The notes beneath the pieces were generated by a model. That model ran no database searches. It saw only the letters and a list, made by a program, of their open reading frames with translations, and was not told the origin of the DNA. Positions 46,684-56,509 of a stretch of 64,000 nt of DNA are shown here, piece by piece. Source of the stretch: Bradyrhizobium sp. ISRA464. GTDB taxonomy: Bacteria > Pseudomonadota > Alphaproteobacteria > Rhizobiales > Xanthobacteraceae. Location of the stretch: contig NZ_CP094526.1 in NCBI RefSeq assembly GCF_029910095.1, forward strand, positions 2,852,001-2,916,000, in the 5' to 3' direction. The translations under genes were made by a program, and so were the position numbers. The number at the start of each line of letters is the position of its first letter. The stretch's first letter is position 1.

Positions 46684-46711
46684 AAAACGGAGGCCTTCCG
46701 GCCTCCGTTTT
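46684..46711. terminator. bidirectional intrinsic terminator
   Basis: The stem AAAACGGAGGCC with GGCCTCCGTTTT around a TTCC loop, with an A run on the left and T run on the right, makes a strong terminator on both strands. On the minus strand it follows the stop of the giant coiled-coil gene by 27 bases. Confidence 0.85.
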
Positions 46712-46737
46712 CCATTCGCTACTTGCTATTCGCCAAT

Positions 46738-49700
46738 TCAGCCCAGGCGTCCCGCGGCATGCGCGAGCAGGGTGTAGACCAGCCCCGTCTCCGAGGTCAG
46801 GTGGTTGCGCAGTTCCTGCGGGCTGCGGCCGTCGCGGGCCACCTCGTCGAGCAGACGCTCGAACTCGGCGATGTAGCGGTCGACCGTCTGCTTGAAGCCG
46901 CGGTCGGAGCGATACTTCCGAGCTACCTCATCGAAGGCCTTCTGGCCGGCCGGCGTGTAGAGGCGCTTGTTGAACGCCTTGTTCTCGCCGCGCTGGTAGC
47001 GATCCCACATTTCGGCAGCCAAGTTGCGGTCCATCAGCCGGGCGATGTCGAGCGACAGCGATTCCAGCGGATTGGCGGCGGCCTGCGGCGCCGGGCGTGG
47101 CCGCTGCGCCTCGCGGCTCGGGGCGGGCGGCGGCGGGGCGTCGCTGCGGTTGAGCAGGTCGGACAGCCAACCATCGCCGCGGCCATTGTCGGGGCCCGCG
47201 GGGCTGACCGGCGGCGCTTCGGTCCGGCGCGAGGACGGCATGCCCAAGTTCTGCATACCAAGGTCCGGCGGCGGCAGCGTCGACGCGCTGTTGCCGTTGT
47301 CGCGCATGCGCACCTCGCCGCGACCGCCGCCGGCCGCCGCCGCCATCAGCGGTTCCTCCTGGCGAACGCTGCCGCGGTTGCCGCTGACGACGTCGAGCCC
47401 GCGGCCGTGATGCGCCACGATGCGGTTGAGCTCGGCCAGCGCTTCGATCTGGTCGACGATCACCTTGCGCATCTGCGCGGTGTTCTCGGCGGCTTCCTGC
47501 GGCATTTCGAGCACACCGCGGCGCAGCTCGTTGCGGGTGGCTTCGAGCTCGTTGTGCATCTCGGTCGCCATCTGCTTCATCGCCGTGACCATCGCGGAGA
47601 ACTTCTCCGTCGATTCCTTGAACATCGCATCGGTCTCGGCGTTGCTCTGCTGGTACAGGTCGTTCATGGCGTCGATCGTCTGCTGACGCTCGTTCTCGGC
47701 CGCAAGCCGCACCGCCTCGAACTGCCGGCTGATGGTCGCCGAACCGGCGCCGGCGGTCTCCGCCACCACGCGGGCGATGTCGCGGGCACGCTCTTCGGCC
47801 GCGGCCAGCGATTCATCGAGCAGGCCGGTGAAGCGCGACAGCCGCTGGTCGAGATCGGTGGTGCGCAGGTCGATGGTGGTGATCAGCGATTCCAGCTCCG
47901 ACTTGCGCTCGTTGACGGACGCCGTCGTGGAGCGATTGGCCTGCTCGACCATGGCAGCTGCGTCGATCAGCGCCTTGCCATGGGTTTCGAACTGGCTCGA
48001 CAGCTGACCGAGGTCCTCCAGCGCGCTGCTGGTCTTGCTGTTGAACACCGTGAGCTGGTCTTCCAGGGTCTGGGTTGCCACGCCGTTGCGCGAGGTGACG
48101 TCGTTCATGGCGGACACGAAGTCGGCCACCCGGGTCACCAGCGCACGCTCCAGCGAGTTGAGGTTGTCGTGGGCGCCGGTCAGCACCTCCTGCAGCAGGA
48201 TGTTGCCCTCGCGCAGCCGCTCGAACAGCGCCACCGTATCGGTGCGCAGGATCTTGCTGGTTTCCTGCATTTCGGTGACCGCCGAGATCGAGACCTGGCG
48301 CGACTGGTCGATCGCCGCACGCGAGGCCTGCTCGAGCTCCTTGAGCGACTTCGCCACTGCGCCGGTCGCCTGATCGCCGGCCGAGGTGATGTTGCGCGCG
48401 ACGTCGCTGCCGTGCGCCGCCATCGACTGCGAGAACGCCTGGCCGCGGGTTTCGATCGCCTTCAGCGCATCGGCTGTCGAGCGATCGATGTCGGTCGCAA
48501 GCTGCGTGGTCTTGGCGGTCAGCGCCTCGACCAGCGCGCCGCGGCGGCTGTCGACCATCTGCGACAGGCGGTCGGTCTGTTGCTGCACATAGGTGACGAT
48601 CTCGTCGGTCTTGCCGGTCATCGCCGATCCGAACGCGCTCGAGGCAGACAGCACCGAACGTTCGATGTCGGCCGCGGTCGACTTGACCTTGGTCGAGACC
48701 TCGCTCGACATGTTGACCAGCGCCGCCTGCGCGTTCTGCGCCGAGGTCTGGATGTTGTCGGTGGTCTTGGCCGTGACCGCGCCGAGCGAACGCTCGATAT
48801 CGGTCGAGAGCGCGCGGATCTGGTTGGCGGCGTCAGTGGAGGTCGCCGCGAACGAGCTCTGGGCCTCGTGGGCGCTGCCGAGGATGGTTTGCGCAGTCTC
48901 CGCACTGGCCGCAGTCAGCGTGCGCTCGATCTCGGCCGAGAGGTTGCGGATCTGGTTGGCGGCGTCGGTGGAGGTTGCCGCGAACGAGCTCTGGGCCTCG
49001 CGGGCGCTGCCGAGGATGGCCTGCGCGGTTTCCGCACCGGCGGTGGTCAGCGTGCGCTCGATCTCGGCGGAGATCTCGCGGATCTGGCTAGCCGCCTCGG
49101 TGGAAGTCGCCGCGAACGAGCTCTGGGCCTCGCGGGCGCTGCCGAGGATGGCTTGCGCGGTTTCCGCACCGGCGGTGGTCAACGTGCGCTCGATCTCGGC
49201 GGAGATCTCGCGGATCTGGCTAGCCGCCTCGGTGGAAGTCTCCGCGAACGAGCTCTGGGCCTCGCGGGCGCTGCCAAGAATGGTCTGGGCCGTGTTGGCG
49301 CCGACCGCGGTCAAGGTGCGCTCGACATCGATCGCCAGCGACTTGACGTGGTTGGCGGCGTCCGACGACGCCGACACGAGGGCGCTCTGCGCCTCGCGGG
49401 CACCGGCGGTGATGGTTTCGGCCGTGCCGGTGCCGGCCATCGACAGCGAACGCTCGACGTCGGCGACGAGCGCCGTCACCTTGGTCGCAGCCTCGGTCGA
49501 GGCATTGATCAGCGTATTCTGGGCATCACGCGCACCGGCGGTGATGGCTTCCGCGGTCGCGGCGCCGGCCATCGACAGCGAGCGCTCGATGTCGGCCGCG
49601 AGCGTGCGGACCAGGCTGGTGGCTTCGGTGGACGCGTCGGCCAGCGTGCTCTGGGCCTCGCGCGCACTTGCGACGACCGCCTCGGCGGTGGCCGTGCCGG

Positions 49701-52700
49701 CCGTCGAGAGCGAGTGCTGCAAGTCGGCGGAGAGCGTACGCACCAGATCGGCGGTCTCCGTGGATGCGTCGGCCAGCGTGCTCTGGGCTTCGCGGGCAGA
49801 GGCGACCACGGCTTCCGCTGTGGCGGTACCGGCCACCGACAGTGAGCGCTCGACGTCGCCGGCGAGCGACTTGATCTGGCCGGTGACGTCGGTCGACGTC
49901 GAGATCAGCGTGGTCTGGGCCTCGCGCGCACCGGTCATGATTGCTTCAGCGGCGGCGGAGCCGGCCATCGACAGCGAATGCTCGACATCGGCGGCCAGCG
50001 ACTTGACCTGGCCTGCGGCCTCGGCGGAGGCGGTGACCAGCGTGGTCTGCGCTTCGCGGGCGCCCGACAGCACGGACGCTGCGGTGGCGCTGCCGGCGGC
50101 CTGCAGCGTGCGCTCCACGTCGGCCGACAGGGCCTTGATCTGGGAGGCGACGTCGCCGGAGGAGGAGACCAGCGAGGCCTGCGCGTCGCGGGCGCTGGTG
50201 AGGATCGAATTGGCGGCGCTGGTGCCAACGGCGGTCAGCACGGCCTCGACCTCGGACGAGGTCAGCTTGAGCTGCGCCCCGACGTCGGTGGACACGGTGA
50301 GCAGCGACTGTTGCGCGGTACGCGCACCGGTCTGGATGGTCTCGCTGGTGTTGACCACGAGGTTCGTCAGCGAGCGCTCGGCGTCCTCGACATGAGACTT
50401 GATGCTCGACGACAGCAGCTCCGCGCGAGCCATCAGGTCGTCGCTCGCCTGGCGGCCGCTGCTCTCGATGCGGCCTGCGACGGCCTCGACGCGCGAGCCG
50501 AGCAGATCCTCGAACTGCGCGACGCGGGTGTCGATGTCGTTGGCGATCGCGCCGACGCGGGTTTCGATACCCTGCTGGACGTCGACGAAGCGCGCCGAGA
50601 TGGTGTCGGTCAGGCGCGCGCTATGACCGTTGATGGTCTCGGCGAGGCGGTCGCTGTGGCCGTTGATGGTCTCGCTGACACCGTTGATGCGATGGTCGAC
50701 CGCGGCGATCGCCTGCACGGTGCCCTCGGTCAGGGTCGTGGTGAGCAGGCCGAGCCGCGAGTCGATCGACTGGATCGCCTGAGCGGCGCCTTCGGTCAGC
50801 GAGGTCGCGAGCGTGCCGAGATGGCCGTCGATGGAGGCCGTGACGGATTTCGCACGGCTCTCGAAGGTGACTTCGAGCGTCTTCAGGCGGTCATCGATGG
50901 TGCCATCCAGCAAGCTGAGGTGGCCGTCGAGCGAGCCGATCCTGCTGGCGAGGGAACTGTCGAGGGAACCGATCTTGCTGGCGAGCGAGCTGTCGAAGGT
51001 CGAGAGCTTGTTGTCCAGCGAGGCGTCGAGATTGGTGACGCGGTCGCCGAGCGTGGTCTCGAACTTCAGCAGGCGCTGGTCGAGCGAGGCGGTGATCTCG
51101 CCGCCGTTCGAGCTGACGCGATGATCGAAGGTGTCGACATAGGTCTTCAGGCTGTCGGCGATGTCCTGGGTCCGCTGGCCCATGCGCTCGACGATGTCGC
51201 CGCCGAAGGTCTTCACCGTGCGGTCGAATTCCGAGATGTGGCGCGTGATCAGCGCGCCGAGCGTGCCGGAGTCGCGGGCGAAACGCTCGGCAAGCTCGCT
51301 GCCGTGATTCTTCACCAGCTCGTCGAATGCGCTCATCTGCAGCGACAGCGAGTCGTGCGCGGTCTCGGTCTGGCTCACGACCCTGGCGACCAGCGAATTG
51401 ACGGTGACGTCGAGCGCCTCGCTCGCCTTGTCGCCGCTCGTCATGATCTGGCCGGCGAGGCGGTTGCCGGCGTCGTCGATCTTGCTGACGAGGTCGTTGC
51501 TGCGCAGCTCGAGCTCCAGCAGCAGCGAGTCGGCGGAGTTCTTGAGCGAGTCGTGGACCTGCTCGGTGCGGTCAGAGATGCCGTCGACGATGGCCGACGA
51601 CCGCTGCTCGAAGTCGCCGGTGATGCGGTCGACGCGCTCGTTCAGCATCTCGTGGATGCGATCGGCGAGGTCGACGAATTCGTCGTGAACGTGGCCGGTC
51701 TTGAAGTTGAGGCTGGTGGTGAGCCGCTCGGACGCTTCGAGCACGGCACGCGTGGTCTCGGCGCTGGCTTCCTCGAGGCGGTCGAGCAGGTCGCCGCCGC
51801 GCTCGCCGAGCGCGAGGATCATGTTGTCGCCGGCATGGCTCAGCGCGGTCGTGATGTGCTGGCCGCGCTCTTCCAGCGCGCCGGTGATGCTCTTTGCGAC
51901 CTCGTCGACGCGCGAGGCGATCGCATCCGAGATCAGCGCGATGTCATGGCGCAGGTCGATCTGCACGCCGGAGATCGCGCTGCGCACCTGCTCGGCCTGG
52001 CCGACCAGATTGTCGCGCTGGTGGGCGATGTCCTGCAGCAGCGCGCGGATGCGCACTTCGTTGTCGGAATAGGCGCGCTCCAGCGCCGCGACCTCGTTGG
52101 CGACGAGGGTTTCGAGTTCGCCAGCGCGCGCGATCGCACGCTCGACGCCGTCGCCCATCGCCGCGACCTCGCGGCGGATCGCCTGGCCGACCGTGACCAT
52201 GGAATCGGCGGCGGCGTTTTCAGGCTCGGAGAAACGGATCGCGACCTGGGCCATCGATTGCGCGATCATCTGCATTTCCTGGCCGCGCCAGGCGAGGCTC
52301 GCGAGGAAATAGAACAGCAGAATCGGCGCGAGGAAGAGGGCGGCGAGACCTGCGAACATCAGGACGCCGCTGCCCTGGGCCATCCCGGCTTGCAGCGACG
52401 GCAGGAAGGCAACGGTGAGGATGATGCAGCCGAGCAGCCAGACACCGGCGGCGATCGATGCGAACACAAAGGCGTTGCGGGCGGGGCGGCCCTTGCGCAG
52501 CGACTGAAGAAGCTGGCCGATGGTTTCGCGATCGTCATTGGCGGCGCGGCGCGGCGCGCGCGGCTCCTCGATCGGATCGAACGCGGAGCGGTCTGTGCTC
52601 GGGCGCGGCTCGAACGCCGTCGCCGAGAAGTCGGGCGAAGCGGGCGGAAGGCTCGGCACGGCCTGCTCGTTGGTGGCGTCTGATTTTTCGGCGCCCTGTT

Positions 52701-52779
52701 CGTTGATGTTGAGGGCTTCCTGAATCGCAGAAAGCGCGACTTCGGTGGGATCTTTGACCTTCTTTGGAGTGTTCGCCAT
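46738..52779 (-). CDS. giant coiled-coil membrane protein, growth pole ring (GPR/RgsE)-like
   Basis: A 2,013-residue protein. Residues 1-100 are polar and disordered, two transmembrane helices lie at ~103-125 and ~136-163, and almost all the rest is predicted helix/coiled coil with 11-residue periodicity (for example SSLASKIGSLD repeated near residue 600). Thirteen tandem 44-residue repeats (four 11-mers each, consensus AREAQSxLxxxSTEAAxQI) fill residues ~819-1390. The last ~150 residues form a separate domain after a Pro-rich linker. Size, membrane topology and apolipoprotein-like repeats match GPR of Agrobacterium and RgsE of Sinorhizobium, which organise polar growth in Rhizobiales. It is followed by a strong terminator. 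Confidence 0.85.
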   Translation of the reverse strand: MANTPKKVKDPTEVALSAIQEALNINEQGAEKSDATNEQAVPSLPPASPDFSATAFEPRPSTDRSAFDPIEEPRAPRRAANDDRETIGQLLQSLRKGRPARNAFVFASIAAGVWLLGCIILTVAFLPSLQAGMAQGSGVLMFAGLAALFLAPILLFYFLASLAWRGQEMQMIAQSMAQVAIRFSEPENAAADSMVTVGQAIRREVAAMGDGVERAIARAGELETLVANEVAALERAYSDNEVRIRALLQDIAHQRDNLVGQAEQVRSAISGVQIDLRHDIALISDAIASRVDEVAKSITGALEERGQHITTALSHAGDNMILALGERGGDLLDRLEEASAETTRAVLEASERLTTSLNFKTGHVHDEFVDLADRIHEMLNERVDRITGDFEQRSSAIVDGISDRTEQVHDSLKNSADSLLLELELRSNDLVSKIDDAGNRLAGQIMTSGDKASEALDVTVNSLVARVVSQTETAHDSLSLQMSAFDELVKNHGSELAERFARDSGTLGALITRHISEFDRTVKTFGGDIVERMGQRTQDIADSLKTYVDTFDHRVSSNGGEITASLDQRLLKFETTLGDRVTNLDASLDNKLSTFDSSLASKIGSLDSSLASRIGSLDGHLSLLDGTIDDRLKTLEVTFESRAKSVTASIDGHLGTLATSLTEGAAQAIQSIDSRLGLLTTTLTEGTVQAIAAVDHRINGVSETINGHSDRLAETINGHSARLTDTISARFVDVQQGIETRVGAIANDIDTRVAQFEDLLGSRVEAVAGRIESSGRQASDDLMARAELLSSSIKSHVEDAERSLTNLVVNTSETIQTGARTAQQSLLTVSTDVGAQLKLTSSEVEAVLTAVGTSAANSILTSARDAQASLVSSSGDVASQIKALSADVERTLQAAGSATAASVLSGAREAQTTLVTASAEAAGQVKSLAADVEHSLSMAGSAAAEAIMTGAREAQTTLISTSTDVTGQIKSLAGDVERSLSVAGTATAEAVVASAREAQSTLADASTETADLVRTLSADLQHSLSTAGTATAEAVVASAREAQSTLADASTEATSLVRTLAADIERSLSMAGAATAEAITAGARDAQNTLINASTEAATKVTALVADVERSLSMAGTGTAETITAGAREAQSALVSASSDAANHVKSLAIDVERTLTAVGANTAQTILGSAREAQSSFAETSTEAASQIREISAEIERTLTTAGAETAQAILGSAREAQSSFAATSTEAASQIREISAEIERTLTTAGAETAQAILGSAREAQSSFAATSTDAANQIRNLSAEIERTLTAASAETAQTILGSAHEAQSSFAATSTDAANQIRALSTDIERSLGAVTAKTTDNIQTSAQNAQAALVNMSSEVSTKVKSTAADIERSVLSASSAFGSAMTGKTDEIVTYVQQQTDRLSQMVDSRRGALVEALTAKTTQLATDIDRSTADALKAIETRGQAFSQSMAAHGSDVARNITSAGDQATGAVAKSLKELEQASRAAIDQSRQVSISAVTEMQETSKILRTDTVALFERLREGNILLQEVLTGAHDNLNSLERALVTRVADFVSAMNDVTSRNGVATQTLEDQLTVFNSKTSSALEDLGQLSSQFETHGKALIDAAAMVEQANRSTTASVNERKSELESLITTIDLRTTDLDQRLSRFTGLLDESLAAAEERARDIARVVAETAGAGSATISRQFEAVRLAAENERQQTIDAMNDLYQQSNAETDAMFKESTEKFSAMVTAMKQMATEMHNELEATRNELRRGVLEMPQEAAENTAQMRKVIVDQIEALAELNRIVAHHGRGLDVVSGNRGSVRQEEPLMAAAAGGGRGEVRMRDNGNSASTLPPPDLGMQNLGMPSSRRTEAPPVSPAGPDNGRGDGWLSDLLNRSDAPPPPAPSREAQRPRPAPQAAANPLESLSLDIARLMDRNLAAEMWDRYQRGENKAFNKRLYTPAGQKAFDEVARKYRSDRGFKQTVDRYIAEFERLLDEVARDGRSPQELRNHLTSETGLVYTLLAHAAGRLG
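48610..50325 (-). repeat. thirteen 132-bp tandem repeats inside the coiled-coil gene
   Basis: The gene encodes thirteen consecutive 44-residue units, each starting ARxAQ and ending near xILGS/xAxxG. Units 9 and 10 (bases ~49,005-49,270) are almost identical at DNA level and differ by one residue (Glu to Ala), which points to recent duplication or gene conversion; outer units are more diverged. Confidence 0.85.
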
Positions 52780-53148
52780 CTGAGCCCTCTACTATTTTAC
52801 GCGCGGCGAACTTGCGAACGCCCCCCGCAAGCTCGAGCCTGTGCCCAAAGCGGAACGCAAGCGTGCCCGTCGGCGGCTTGTCCGCTACATCCGCAAACAT
52901 CCTATTGGCTGAGCGATGCGAATGAAATGCTTGCGATTAATACTTTCTTAATCATCGTTAACAGCTTTAAGCCATAAGGCCTTATGGGTACTGGAAATTC
53001 CTGTCGAACCGCGCCAATTGTGTCGAGATATTGTCCGAAATCGGGCCGATTTGCAGATGATCCCGACAACAATCCGTTAACCAGTTTCATGATTGGCTAG
53101 GCCGATAAGCCGCCGGGAAGTGCCCTGCGGGGACGACAGGGACTGGCC
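52780..53148. other. 369-base divergent intergenic region
   Basis: The shared upstream region of the giant coiled-coil gene and the Hpt gene. Its middle (52,930-52,990) is unusually A+T-rich for this genome and carries a CtrA-like site and the perfect 16-bp palindrome CCATAAGGCCTTATGG at 52972-52987. Promoters for both genes probably lie here. Confidence 0.6.
52937..52961. promoter_or_regulatory. CtrA-like TTAA-N7-TTAA site with a third half-site
   Basis: TTAA at 52937-52940 and 52948-52951 are separated by exactly seven bases, the spacing of the alphaproteobacterial cell-cycle regulator CtrA. A further TTAA (followed by C) begins at 52958, ten bases later. Such a match can arise by chance, but TTAA is rare in this G+C-rich DNA. 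Confidence 0.5.
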
Positions 53149-53526
53149 ATGCCGCTTCATCTCGAACGGGTTGAATGGACGCAATCGCCGCCGCTCGCGC
53201 CGGGCAACGGTCCGATCGATCTCGACCACCTCCAGCGCATGACGCTGGGCGACCCGGGTCTCGAGCGGGAAGTGCTGGCGATGTTCTCGGCCCAGTCGGC
53301 CAGGATCCTGGGTGAACTGATGGCGTTGCCGGCCGAGGCCGCGACCCATGCCCACACCCTGAAGGGGTCGGCGCGCGCGATCGGAGCTTTCGGCGTGGCC
53401 GACGCCGCAGCCCGGCTGGAAACGGCGCTGTCCTCCGGTTCCGACCCGTCCCAGCCGCTTGCCGAACTCGGGACGGTGATTGCCGAGGCGCGCGCTGCGA
53501 TCGACTTGATCCTGCATCGGTCCTAG
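53149..53526 (+). CDS. Hpt domain phosphotransfer protein
   Basis: A 125-residue cytosolic protein made of a single histidine phosphotransfer domain (PF01627), a four-helix bundle that relays phosphate between receiver domains. The phosphorylated residue is His69 in HTLKGSARAIG, the classic HxLKGxAxxxG motif. No kinase or receiver is adjacent, so its partners are elsewhere. It is divergent from the growth-pole gene and shares its A+T-rich upstream region with a CtrA-like site, which suggests a cell-cycle or polarity link (inference). Confidence 0.87.
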   Translation: MPLHLERVEWTQSPPLAPGNGPIDLDHLQRMTLGDPGLEREVLAMFSAQSARILGELMALPAEAATHAHTLKGSARAIGAFGVADAAARLETALSSGSDPSQPLAELGTVIAEARAAIDLILHRS

Positions 53527-53687
53527 GGAAACCCCTCAAGGGGCCCGCCAAAGGGGGCGATGGCCCATCCGAAACCGGCCGGCAGGTTTTCGGTCCCCGC
53601 CGCTAGCGCTGTGCGGATCGACCCGTTATAGGACTGCCGGGGACCTTTCCATCTATTGTCCGGCGCATTCCGGCAGCACGAGCGATC

Positions 53688-54008
53688 ATGGCCAAAATCC
53701 ACTTTATCGACCATTCCGGCGAGAAACGCACCATTGAGATCGAGAACGGCGCGACCGTTATGGAAGGGGCGATCCGCAACGGCATCCCCGGCATTGAAGC
53801 CGAATGCGGCGGGGCCTGCGCCTGTGCGACCTGCCACGTCTATGTCGATGAAGCCTGGCGCGAGAAGGTCGGTCCTCCGTCGCCGATGGAGGAGGACATG
53901 CTGGACTTCGGTTTCGACGTGCGGCCGAACTCGCGGCTGTCCTGCCAGATCAAGGTGACCGACGAGCTTGACGGTCTTGTCGTGTCGACGCCCGAGCGGC
54001 AGGCCTAA
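53688..54008 (+). CDS. [2Fe-2S] ferredoxin, adrenodoxin type
   Basis: A 106-residue soluble electron carrier. The cluster ligands are Cys40, Cys46, Cys49 ([14 protein letters not shown]) and Cys86 (LSCQI), the Cx5Cx2C...C pattern of vertebrate-type ferredoxins used by P450s and iron-sulfur assembly; Cys44 is an extra, non-ligand cysteine. The C-terminal [11 protein letters not shown] is typical of the family in this group. A ferredoxin-NADP reductase gene lies 0.7 kb downstream and may reduce it. Confidence 0.92.
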   Translation: MAKIHFIDHSGEKRTIEIENGATVMEGAIRNGIPGIEAECGGACACATCHVYVDEAWREKVGPPSPMEEDMLDFGFDVRPNSRLSCQIKVTDELDGLVVSTPERQA

Positions 54009-54015
54009 GGCCTTT

Positions 54016-54089
54016 GAGCATGATCTTCGCGCAAACGCTTGGCGTTTGTCGCGAGGGAAAACCGCTTCACACTTTCCCGGATCATGCTC
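54016..54089. repeat. dispersed palindromic element
   Basis: GAGCATGATC and GATCATGCTC are perfect 10-bp inverted ends around 54 bases that include CGCGAGGGAAAACCGCTTC. This element type is abundant between genes in Bradyrhizobium-like genomes. It lies between the ferredoxin and the convergent thioesterase, overlapping the latter's stop codon. Confidence 0.7.
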
Positions 54090-54550
54090 TATTCGCCGTC
54101 CGGATTCACGCCGCGGCGAACCCAGCGTCGAAAGTTCTCTTTGACCTCGGCCGGCAAGGGCGTCGGCCTGCGGGTCGCCTCGTCGATCATGACGGTCACG
54201 GCCCGCGCCGACGCCACGCATTTCCCTTCTGAAAACACCACCTGATCGAAGCTGGTCGAGGTCCGCCCGAATTTCACGAGGCCGAGCCCGAGCTCGATCT
54301 CGCCCGGCCAGTGCAGCTCGGCGCGGAAATGGATGTCGAGGCGCACCATGATCCAGCCGAGCCCGGACGGCATCAGCCCCATGCTGCGGTCCTTCACCAG
54401 CGTGACGCGGCCGGTCTCGAAATATGTTGCATAGACCGCATTGTTGACGTGCCCGTTCGGATCGAGATCGGCAAAGCGCACGTTGTCGGTGAGGCGATAG
54501 GGGAAGTCTTCCAGGCGCAGCGTATCGTCGGCGCGGATCGGGGCGTTCAC
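54089..54550 (-). CDS. acyl-CoA thioesterase, 4HBT/YbgC-like
   Basis: A 153-residue hotdog-fold protein that would hydrolyse an acyl-CoA thioester. The active-site segment is NVRFADLDPNGHVNNAVY at residues ~23-40, with the catalytic Asp in DLDPNGH, followed by YFETGR near 43. The central VRLDIHFRAELHWPGEIE and the later FGRTSTSFDQ are typical of the family. The chain-length specificity is unknown. It is convergent with the ferredoxin gene and divergent from the ferredoxin reductase. Confidence 0.87.
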   Translation of the reverse strand: MNAPIRADDTLRLEDFPYRLTDNVRFADLDPNGHVNNAVYATYFETGRVTLVKDRSMGLMPSGLGWIMVRLDIHFRAELHWPGEIELGLGLVKFGRTSTSFDQVVFSEGKCVASARAVTVMIDEATRRPTPLPAEVKENFRRWVRRGVNPDGE

Positions 54551-54703
54551 GAGGGGTCTCCGTCAGTTTCCCGCCCATACAGCCGACTTGCTGAAGCTCG
54601 GCAAGGGGTTGCCGCGCCAGCCTCTGCCCCTATTATGCATGTCACGATCCGGCATCACCTCGTGGCTGGACAGGCGGCGGCCGTCCCAGTCAATTTCAAC
54701 TGA

Positions 54704-55744
<1,041 letters not shown>

Positions 55745-55863
55745 TTGCAGCCGAATTGTGACCGGCAGAAGCGGCGCGGACGTCTCCGGCATGACGCGGG
55801 GTACTAGAACACTCCGCGAAATGGACGTAGACTCCGAGCATCAGTTTGTCGGTTGATCAGGTG

Positions 55864-56439
55864 ATGACGATGCGGAACACGCTATCCAGACTTCGGCTGA
55901 TCTTCGCAATCGCAACGGCGCTCATCGTTGCGATTCCATTTGCGGCCTCGGCCGCGGAGCCCTCCGCCGCCGGCCTGTGGCAGAAGGTTGAGGACGGCAG
56001 GACATCCGGGTGGTTTCTGATCGTAGACCACAGCGGCATTTTCGAAGGCGTGATCGCCAAGATGTTTCCCGAGGCCGACGATTCACCCAATCCCGTCTGC
56101 ACGAAATGCACCGACGATCGCAAGAACGCGCCCTGGCTTGGACTGTCCTTCATCCGCGACATGAAGCGCGCGGGCCTGAAATACGAGAACGGCAACGTGC
56201 TCGATCCGCGCGATGGCAAGGTCTACAAGGCGAAGATGACGCTGAGCCCCGACGGGCAGACGCTGACCATGCGCGGCTATGTCGGCATCTCGCTGTTTGG
56301 CAAGGACGAGGTTTGGACCCGGCTGCCTGACTCCGCGATGGCCCAGCTTGATCCGGCGATCGTCGCCAAATACATGCCGTCGGTCGCGGCAGTGAGGACG
56401 CCAGCGCCACCACCGACGCCGATGACGAAACGGCACTAG
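55864..56439 (+). CDS. DUF2147 family exported protein
   Basis: A 191-residue protein with a signal peptide (residues 1-~30, cut near ASAAE) and a DUF2147 domain (PF09917): [18 protein letters not shown] near 37 and [10 protein letters not shown] near 63. A cysteine pair in [10 protein letters not shown] (near 80) could form a disulfide or bind metal. The C-terminus is Pro/Thr-rich. DUF2147 proteins are periplasmic with unknown function. The start is taken as ATG 55864, with ATG 55870 and GTG 55861 as alternatives. Confidence 0.8.
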   Translation: MTMRNTLSRLRLIFAIATALIVAIPFAASAAEPSAAGLWQKVEDGRTSGWFLIVDHSGIFEGVIAKMFPEADDSPNPVCTKCTDDRKNAPWLGLSFIRDMKRAGLKYENGNVLDPRDGKVYKAKMTLSPDGQTLTMRGYVGISLFGKDEVWTRLPDSAMAQLDPAIVAKYMPSVAAVRTPAPPPTPMTKRH

Positions 56440-56509
56440 GGAATCGGAATCGCGCGCGTCCTTGTTTGGACACGCTCCATTGAGCGCTCATGTCCAGGTA
56501 GCGTGAACC

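Noticed and set aside
46462..52683. Long open frames on the plus strand across the coiled-coil gene
   Set aside because: They are antisense shadows of the regular 44-residue repeats; their translations are Arg/Gly/Val/Asp mixtures without domain signatures.
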